From Syntrophaceae bacterium UBA2188 (GTDB taxonomy: Bacteria; Desulfobacterota; BSN033; UBA1163), in contig DCVM01000004.1 of the NCBI GenBank assembly GCA_002327985.1, positions 16,508-24,737 of the forward strand: 8,230 bases of DNA. Reading direction: 5' to 3'. The notes below the pieces were generated by a model. The model was given only the letters and a program-made list of their open reading frames with translations. It made no database searches and was not told the DNA's origin. Positions 1 to 3,392 of this stretch are shown here, piece after piece. The position numbers and the translations under genes were made by a program. Numbering within the stretch: the stretch's first letter is position 1; the number at the start of each line of letters is the position of its first letter.

Positions 1-44
1 CCCGTAAATCCGGGACGTGGGTTCGAATCCTACTCCCTCCGCCA
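1..44 (+). tRNA. tRNA-Ser, 3' part only (5' end outside the window)
   Basis: The window opens inside a class II tRNA. Positions 1-14 fold as the long variable arm (CCCG/CGGG around TAAATC). The T arm is GTGGG 17-21 and CCTAC 29-33 around TTCGAAT. The 3' acceptor strand is TCCCTCC 34-40, followed by discriminator G41 and an encoded CCA at 42-44. A long variable arm leaves Ser, Leu or Tyr; a G discriminator and an acceptor implying GGAGGGA at the 5' end favour Ser. The anticodon is outside the window, so the isoacceptor is unknown. Confidence 0.85.
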
Positions 45-87
45 TGTCATAACCAAAGGTAAGATGGCATTACGAAGGTTAGGATGA

Positions 88-115
88 GGACCCTTCCGCG
101 AGAGCGGAGTGGTTC
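88..115 (+). repeat. Hairpin A downstream of the first tRNA-Ser, member of a two-copy element
   Basis: GGACC (88-92) pairs with GGTTC (111-115), and TTCCGC (94-99) pairs with GCGGAG (104-109) across a GAGA loop of the GNRA type. One unpaired base lies on each side between the two helices. A C-rich/G-rich hairpin (CCCC 120-123, GGGG 128-131) follows at once. The leading sequence TTAGGATGAGGACCCTTCC resembles the one at 306-325, after the second tRNA-Ser. Function is unknown; it may be a processing or termination-like RNA structure or a dispersed repeat. Confidence 0.5.
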
Positions 116-186
116 AGCGCCCCTAAAGGGGAAGGCGAAGCCGATAAGCGGCGACCATAGATTAAGATTTGAAATGATTGGCAAAC

Positions 187-279
187 GGAGAGATGCCCGA
201 GAGGCCGAAGGGGCTCGCCTGCTAAGCGAGTATCCCGCTAATAACGGGATCGAGGGTTCGAATCCCTCTCTCTCCGCCA
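187..279 (+). tRNA. tRNA-Ser(GCT)
   Basis: This is a complete class II tRNA that decodes AGC/AGU. The acceptor GGAGAGA (187-193) pairs perfectly with TCTCTCC (269-275). The anticodon stem is CTCGC 214-218 and GCGAG 226-230, and the loop CTGCTAA places anticodon GCT at 221-223. The long variable arm has CCCG/CGGG around TAATAA. The T arm is GAGGG/CCCTC around TTCGAAT (252-268). Discriminator G276 and encoded CCA 277-279 complete it. It follows another tRNA-Ser by about 140 bases, so the two may share a transcript. Confidence 0.97.
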
Positions 280-316
280 TATACATGGTAATGTAAATAA
301 TCGGAATTAGGGGTGA

Positions 317-350
317 GAACCTTCCCCGACTTTAGGAGGGAAATTGGTTC
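317..350 (+). repeat. Hairpin B downstream of tRNA-Ser(GCT), related to hairpin A
   Basis: GAACC (317-321) pairs with GGTTC (346-350), and TTCCC (322-326) pairs with GGGAA (338-342), leaving an ATT bulge at 343-345 and an 11-base loop. The outer helix matches hairpin A (GRACC with GGTTC), whereas the inner helix has a different sequence that still pairs. The copy ends about 10 bases before the Shine-Dalgarno site of the next gene, so it could also act as its 5' leader. Confidence 0.5.
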
Positions 351-370
351 GGCGACCGAAGGGAGGCGGA

Positions 371-673
371 ATGAAAAAGAATTATGTAAAATGGATAATT
401 TTAGTCGTCGTTGTTGGAATTTTAGTTGCAGTTGGATTAAGAGAAGTCTCGGCTCAACAATATTTCTTTTTCCAAGGCAAGGTGGAGAACCTTTATAAAG
501 ATCAATTAACTGTAAAGGGAAATAAGGGAGAAATTATGTATTTTGCTATTGGAAGGCGGACGGTCTATCTCCCTTCTCGATTGCCAGGCGTTGGTGAGCG
601 GGTAAAAGTAGCCTATTATCTAAGAAGGGGTCATAATGTTGCTTCTCAAGTTGAAATTCTCTCTGCAAAGTAG
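371..673 (+). CDS. Small exported or membrane-anchored beta-rich protein, DUF5666/OB-like
   Basis: The protein has 100 residues. ATG at 371 is preferred because GGGAGG lies 4 bases upstream (361-366); an upstream TTG start at 344 would add nine residues ahead of the basic tip and lacks such a site. Residues 1-8 are basic (MKKNYVKW), 9-22 are hydrophobic, and VSA at 26-28 fits a signal peptidase I site before QQ, so it is probably exported or N-terminally anchored. Residues 31-100 read as short beta strands (GKVENLYKDQLTVKG, then GVGERVKVAYYLRRG and VASQVEIL), as in small OB-like DUF5666-type domains. The exact role is not known. It is a chromosomal gene between two tRNA genes, outside the element. 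Confidence 0.8.
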   Translation: MKKNYVKWIILVVVVGILVAVGLREVSAQQYFFFQGKVENLYKDQLTVKGNKGEIMYFAIGRRTVYLPSRLPGVGERVKVAYYLRRGHNVASQVEILSAK

Positions 674-693
674 GCATCGAAAACCGAATCAAA

Positions 694-770
694 GCGCCCA
701 TAGCTCAGATGGATAGAGCGTCGGACTACGAATCCGCAGGTCGCCCGTTCGAGTCGGGCTGGGCGCGCCA
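694..770 (+). tRNA. tRNA-Arg(ACG), integration target
   Basis: This 77-base class I tRNA decodes CGN codons after A34 is deaminated to inosine. The acceptor GCGCCCA (694-700) pairs with TGGGCGC. The D stem is GCTC/GAGC. The anticodon loop CTACGAA (726-732) has anticodon ACG at 728-730. The T arm is GCCCG/CGGGC around TTCGAGT. Discriminator G767 and CCA 768-770 end it. The outermost anticodon-stem pair is a mismatch (T721 against C737); the other four pairs are intact. An integrase gene ends about 100 bases downstream, the usual layout when an element has inserted into a tRNA 3' end. Confidence 0.96.
728..770. other. Probable attachment site (attL side) in the 3' half of tRNA-Arg
   Basis: Tyrosine integrases of islands commonly recombine between the anticodon loop and the 3' end of a tRNA and restore the gene with their own copy. 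Here the integrase gene reads towards the tRNA and stops at 872, and the element flank begins directly after CCA. The second copy (attR) is not within the window, so the exact core cannot be drawn; the bounds given are the anticodon and the tRNA end. Confidence 0.55.
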
Positions 771-840
771 TACTTTTACTAAATATATTAATAAGTTACC
801 CATTGACCTGTTTTCCTAAGAATCCGAAATTTTCGCAAAG

Positions 841-861
841 TGTAACCATTTTGTAACCATT
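841..861. promoter_or_regulatory. Tandem TGTAACCATT site in the attachment arm
   Basis: TGTAACCATT occurs at 841-850 and again at 852-861, a period of 11 bases or one helical turn. Read on the minus strand it is GGTTACAAAATGGTTACA. It lies between the tRNA and the integrase stop codon, where integrase arm-type or excisionase sites are normally found. An almost identical double site covers the excisionase-like start codon at 2535-2552. Confidence 0.6.
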
Positions 862-871
862 CGTGATTTTT

Positions 872-2029
872 TCATTCATTTTGGGTGTGCTTAAACTCAA
901 TTAACTGTCCACGAAGTTCAAGATCTCCGCTTGACGACTGGCTTTGAATATAGGCTTGATGCTTCATCGCTGCTTCCTTCAGGTCTTGGTCACTCACGAT
1001 GTTATAGCGATCAAATACGCTCCTTGTTTTATGTCCCGAAACCTTCATGGCTACTCTTTCAGGAATCCCTGACCTAATCATGTTCCTTATTGCTGTCCGC
1101 CTGAAATCGTGAAAAATTTTCGTGGGGATTTTTACTTCTTTCTTGTTGCCCTTCTTATCTTTAACTACAACTGGTTTCCCTTCCTCATCCTTGAGAACTT
1201 CACAAATCCCAGCGTCTATGCAAGCTGTTTTCCATGATTTCCTGAACTCTCCGATAGTTCTACCATCAAGATGAAAGACATAAGGGGAGCCAAGACGCCG
1301 ATTGCTGTGAAGTACCTTGATTTCCTTCATCAGTTCATCGTTTAGGTATATCATCCTGGCCTCTTCATTCTTAGTCTCGCCAGGGTCCAGCCTAATGACC
1401 CCTTGCTTTAGATCAACCTTATTCCAGGTGAGTTTTCGAATCTCCCCTGATCTCCAACCAGTATGATAGGCGAAGGTTACGAGAGGCTTCAGATAAGAGG
1501 GTAGGGCATCCCTAAGAGCCAAGAATTCGTCATGCTCGAAGAATCCTTTTCTCGTGTTTGATTCCTTTAGCATAGGAACATATGGTACCTGGCCAACCTT
1601 AGGGGGAGTGCACTGAATAGCAAGATGAAACATCCTTTTGAGGGCGGCCAGTTCCCGATTAATCGTGGCATTTGAAACACCCTCCGTCATTCTGCTGTCA
1701 ACGTATTCTTTGATCTTGGCCGTGGTGATCTCAGTTATTCTCATTCCTCCAAACACCTTTTTTAAGAGCTTCACACTGCATACTGCTTTGACTAAGGTTT
1801 TTTTCCTATTGATTCGATATTCGGTGAGGAAATCCTCGGCCAGCTCATCGAATCGAACCTTATCAAAGCGGATTCCGGGCAATTCACCCTTGGCGATTTC
1901 CCCCTCACGCCTTTGTAGGAGCCTTTTTGCTACTTCCTTTTTATAGCTGTGGCTGGATTCATAATAGGACTTACCGTTTCGATAATACTTTACCCAATAT
2001 ACGTTTTTTCGCCTGTAAATAGTCCCCAT
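872..2029 (-). CDS. int: Tyrosine recombinase (phage-type integrase)
   Basis: The 385-residue enzyme would catalyse site-specific insertion and excision of the element at tRNA-Arg. The N-terminal arm-binding segment (about 1-55, MGTIYRRKNVYWVKYYRNGK) is followed by a SAM-like core-binding domain (about 58-150) and a catalytic domain (about 160-350). The expected active-site residues are visible: R193 in TGWRSGEI, K220 in GETKNEE, H307 and R310 in HDFRR, H333 in SGHK and Y342 in FDRYN. A charged insert of about 25 residues (roughly 277-303) precedes HDFRR. AAAGGAGG lies about 8 bases before the ATG at 2029, inside the end of the XRE gene, which overlaps this gene by 59 bases; the two are probably co-transcribed and translationally coupled. 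Length and motifs are complete, so it should be active. Confidence 0.97.
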   Translation of the reverse strand: MGTIYRRKNVYWVKYYRNGKSYYESSHSYKKEVAKRLLQRREGEIAKGELPGIRFDKVRFDELAEDFLTEYRINRKKTLVKAVCSVKLLKKVFGGMRITEITTAKIKEYVDSRMTEGVSNATINRELAALKRMFHLAIQCTPPKVGQVPYVPMLKESNTRKGFFEHDEFLALRDALPSYLKPLVTFAYHTGWRSGEIRKLTWNKVDLKQGVIRLDPGETKNEEARMIYLNDELMKEIKVLHSNRRLGSPYVFHLDGRTIGEFRKSWKTACIDAGICEVLKDEEGKPVVVKDKKGNKKEVKIPTKIFHDFRRTAIRNMIRSGIPERVAMKVSGHKTRSVFDRYNIVSDQDLKEAAMKHQAYIQSQSSSGDLELRGQLIEFKHTQNE

Positions 2030-2243
2030 TCTTTATTCCTCCTTTCCTAGGGCGCGCTCGTTTGATCAGAACGAGATCGTAATCGAGGTAATCAGCAATC
2101 TGCTCAAGCATCTCCAAGGAAATATTTACTTTCCCATGGAAAAACTTGGAGAGTTGACTCTGATGGATTCCAAGATCTTTCCAGAGTCGGTATGCCGTTA
2201 CCCCTTCCCTATTTAGGGCTTTCTTCAGGCGATTCCCCATCAT
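1971..2243 (-). CDS. XRE/Cro-type HTH transcriptional regulator
   Basis: This 90-residue protein has a single helix-turn-helix at about residues 15-38 (VTAYRLWKDLGIHQSQLSKF), followed by SLEMLEQIADYLDYDLVL, which is typical of the XRE fold. The basic C-terminal tail (61-90) has no recognised domain. It probably binds DNA as a dimer and acts as the element's repressor or as a Cro-like switch; no toxin gene lies beside it, so an antitoxin role is less likely. The start codon coincides with the predicted transcription start of the promoter at 2250-2278, which suggests a leaderless mRNA. A second ATG follows directly (MM). Its last 19 codons or so overlap the integrase start. Confidence 0.85.
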   Translation of the reverse strand: MMGNRLKKALNREGVTAYRLWKDLGIHQSQLSKFFHGKVNISLEMLEQIADYLDYDLVLIKRARPRKGGIKNGDYLQAKKRILGKVLSKR

Positions 2244-2249
2244 GAATCC

Positions 2250-2278
2250 ATCATAGCGATTACTTAATTATTTGTCAA
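2250..2278 (-). promoter_or_regulatory. Sigma-70 promoter for the XRE-integrase pair
   Basis: On the minus strand a perfect -35 box TTGACA (2278-2273) is separated by exactly 17 bases from TATGAT (2255-2250), one mismatch from the -10 consensus. Transcription would begin about 7 bases further on, at or next to the ATG at 2243. No Shine-Dalgarno sequence fits between promoter and start. Confidence 0.8.
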
Positions 2279-2288
2279 GCATAAAATT

Positions 2289-2543
2289 TTAGTTATAGGT
2301 CAACTTGTTTCGGTCTATAAACTCCATTAAATCTAAGATGTCCAAGAAGATCTTACGCCCTCCTTCATCTTTTACAACGGGGATCTTACCAGCCCATATC
2401 AGTTCCCTCATACTCCATTCGGACCGGCCTAGGTATTTTGCGGCTTCCTGTAGTGTATAAAGACGCTTGCCCATGGGATTACAAATCCCGTGGTCCTCTT
2501 TAGTCCGCTGATTTTGTTTAGATTTTATGATGGCTGTAACCAT
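2289..2543 (-). CDS. xis: Excisionase-like HTH protein (MerR/HTH_17 type)
   Basis: This 84-residue protein has a C-terminal winged-helix DNA-binding domain at about 28-80: LYTLQEAAKYLGRSEWSMRE, then AGKIPVVKDEGGRKIF and FLDILDLMEFIDRN. That is the pattern of HTH_17/excisionase family proteins, which bend DNA at att sites and direct the integrase towards excision. The first 23 residues are polar and unlike the domain. The ATG at 2543 has AAAGGG about 7 bases upstream; an internal ATG (Met24, 2474) would leave just the domain but has no suitable ribosome site. The gene sits one step above the XRE regulator and integrase. The symbol rests on family and context, and a regulator of the same fold cannot be excluded. 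Confidence 0.75.
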   Translation of the reverse strand: MVTAIIKSKQNQRTKEDHGICNPMGKRLYTLQEAAKYLGRSEWSMRELIWAGKIPVVKDEGGRKIFLDILDLMEFIDRNKLTYN

Positions 2544-2552
2544 AGTGTAACC
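2535..2552. promoter_or_regulatory. Tandem TGTAACC site over the excisionase start codon
   Basis: TGTAACC occurs at 2535-2541 and 2546-2552, again with an 11-base period. On the minus strand it reads GGTTACACTATGGTTACA and contains the excisionase-like ATG (2543-2541). It matches 16 of 18 bases of the site at 841-858, in the same orientation. Binding there would block initiation, so autoregulation is a natural reading. Confidence 0.6.
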
Positions 2553-2572
2553 CTTTCAGTCCTCCAATTAAT

Positions 2573-3028
2573 TCAATCATCTTGAATAATCAGCGTAGGG
2601 GCGTTTTCTGCCTTGATATTCACCTGCGTTTTTGGAATCTCCTGTCCCGTTAATTTTGACAAGATTTCTACAAGAGCCCTTAGATCCCGAATATTCTCAA
2701 CCTGTAGCTTATCCTGGTCTAAGTCTTGGACCACATTACACAGAATATCTACTAGCTTCTTCTTCGCCTCAGTCAGTTCCAGGGACTTTTCTTCCCAAAT
2801 TTTGACCTGGTCCTCCTTTTCTTGAGTCATTAGTCTTTCTTGCCAGCGAAACCCAGCACTCCAGGTCTTGATAGTATCAATACCTTTATTGAATTTCTGA
2901 GCTACAACCGGGAGAGACCGCTCGCCACCAAGGGATTGATAAAACAGATAAGCATTTTTCTGCTCAGGGGTCTCCTTTAATGGAAGCCGACGCTGGTAAC
3001 TCAAACTTCTAACGGTTCCAAAAGCCAT
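2573..3028 (-). CDS. HTH and coiled-coil protein resembling a phage small terminase subunit
   Basis: The protein has 151 residues. Residues about 23-65 (KNAYLFYQSLGGERSLPVVA, then a recognition-helix-like segment ending in FRWQERL) match the pattern AY.FY..LG..RSL..VA......T...WS..F.W.ER seen in many phage proteins annotated as small terminase or terminase-like. Residues about 66-130 are charged and helical, probably an oligomerisation segment, and the tail ends in acidic residues. Small terminases recognise the packaging site and recruit the large subunit; no large subunit is in view. AAAGGAG lies about 10 bases before ATG 3028. It is transcribed away from the origin-like region upstream. 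A transcription or replication factor with the same HTH is the main alternative. Confidence 0.6.
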   Translation of the reverse strand: MAFGTVRSLSYQRRLPLKETPEQKNAYLFYQSLGGERSLPVVAQKFNKGIDTIKTWSAGFRWQERLMTQEKEDQVKIWEEKSLELTEAKKKLVDILCNVVQDLDQDKLQVENIRDLRALVEILSKLTGQEIPKTQVNIKAENAPTLIIQDD

Positions 3029-3189
3029 GACTATAGTGCTCCTTTCAATTTAAAATAGTGTTAAGTCCTGTGTATAGAAGGGTGCTCCTAGCCCCTCCAG
3101 GTTATTACATGAACTTTCTAACACTTTGAATTGTTTAATCTTTTTCAGATTCAGTACATTTTCTTTTTTTGACACTGGAGGTGTTGCGA

Positions 3190-3219
3190 CCCCTGGAACT
3201 CTAACTCAGATACCAGGGG
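3190..3219. repeat. Inverted repeat CCCCTGG/CCAGGGG
   Basis: A perfect 7-base dyad (3190-3196 and 3213-3219) is separated by 16 bases. Neither side is followed closely by a T-run in the direction of transcription, so it is not a convincing intrinsic terminator. It lies 12 bases before the first iteron and may be part of the origin or an operator. Confidence 0.5.
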
Positions 3220-3231
3220 ATCCTTAAATAC

Positions 3232-3267
3232 TGTAGCATTGGTAACGAGTGTAACATTGGTAACGGG
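3232..3267 (+). repeat. Iteron pair 1: two tandem 18-bp repeats
   Basis: TGTAGCATTGGTAACGAG (3232-3249) is followed without a gap by TGTAACATTGGTAACGGG (3250-3267); they agree at 16 of 18 bases. The 18-base spacing and the TGTA-CAT core recur in the opposite strand at 3347-3382. Confidence 0.75.
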
Positions 3268-3342
3268 GAAAAAGAAGGATATCCTAAGTTCTCAAAAGCT
3301 CAGCCAGATACAGCGGTGATTTAATATATAAGATATTGTTTC

Positions 3343-3388
3343 ACCCGTACTACACATGTTACAAACATTACACATGTTACACCCGTAC
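3343..3388 (-). repeat. Iteron pair 2, inverted relative to pair 1, flanked by ACCCGTAC
   Basis: TACACATGTTACA occurs at 3351-3363 and 3369-3381, 18 bases apart. On the minus strand each reads TGTAACATGTGTA, sharing TGTAACAT with iteron pair 1. The pair is bracketed by ACCCGTAC direct copies at 3343-3350 and 3381-3388. The block ends 4 bases before the primase-helicase stop codon complement. Confidence 0.75.
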
Positions 3389-3392
3389 ATGG

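Larger units (their letters stand above)
3029..3392. other. Non-coding region of 364 bases with features of a replication origin
   Basis: No gene is visible between the primase-helicase stop and the terminase-like start. The block holds a CCCCTGG/CCAGGGG inverted repeat (3190-3219), two 18-base direct repeats on the plus strand (3232-3267), an AT-rich stretch at 3319-3340 (TTTAATATATAAGATATTG) and two 18-base-spaced repeats of opposite orientation (3347-3382). Iterons around an AT-rich segment directly beside a replication gene are the classic layout of an iteron origin, and SaPI islands are described as having theirs just downstream of the primase/rep genes. Function is inferred. Confidence 0.6.

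Noticed and set aside
47..286. Minus-strand frame beginning MYMAEREGFEPSIPLL
   Set aside because: This is the familiar false protein read from the reverse strand of a serine tRNA gene; it covers tRNA-Ser(GCT).
84..498. Two plus-strand frames beginning MRTLP and MRTFP
   Set aside because: They arise from the hairpin repeats and run into the tRNA or out of frame with the signal-peptide gene. Their similar first residues reflect the DNA repeat, not protein conservation.
1638..1946. Plus-strand frame of 102 codons
   Set aside because: It lies opposite the integrase N-terminal part, with low-complexity Ser/Leu content typical of antisense frames.
3190..3219. Intrinsic terminator
   Set aside because: The stem has a 16-base loop and neither side is followed closely by a T-run in the transcribed sense.
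3232..3388. Short CRISPR array
   Set aside because: The 18-base units adjoin directly or share spacers of only 5-6 bases, and they occur in opposite orientations; this fits iterons, not repeat-spacer units.
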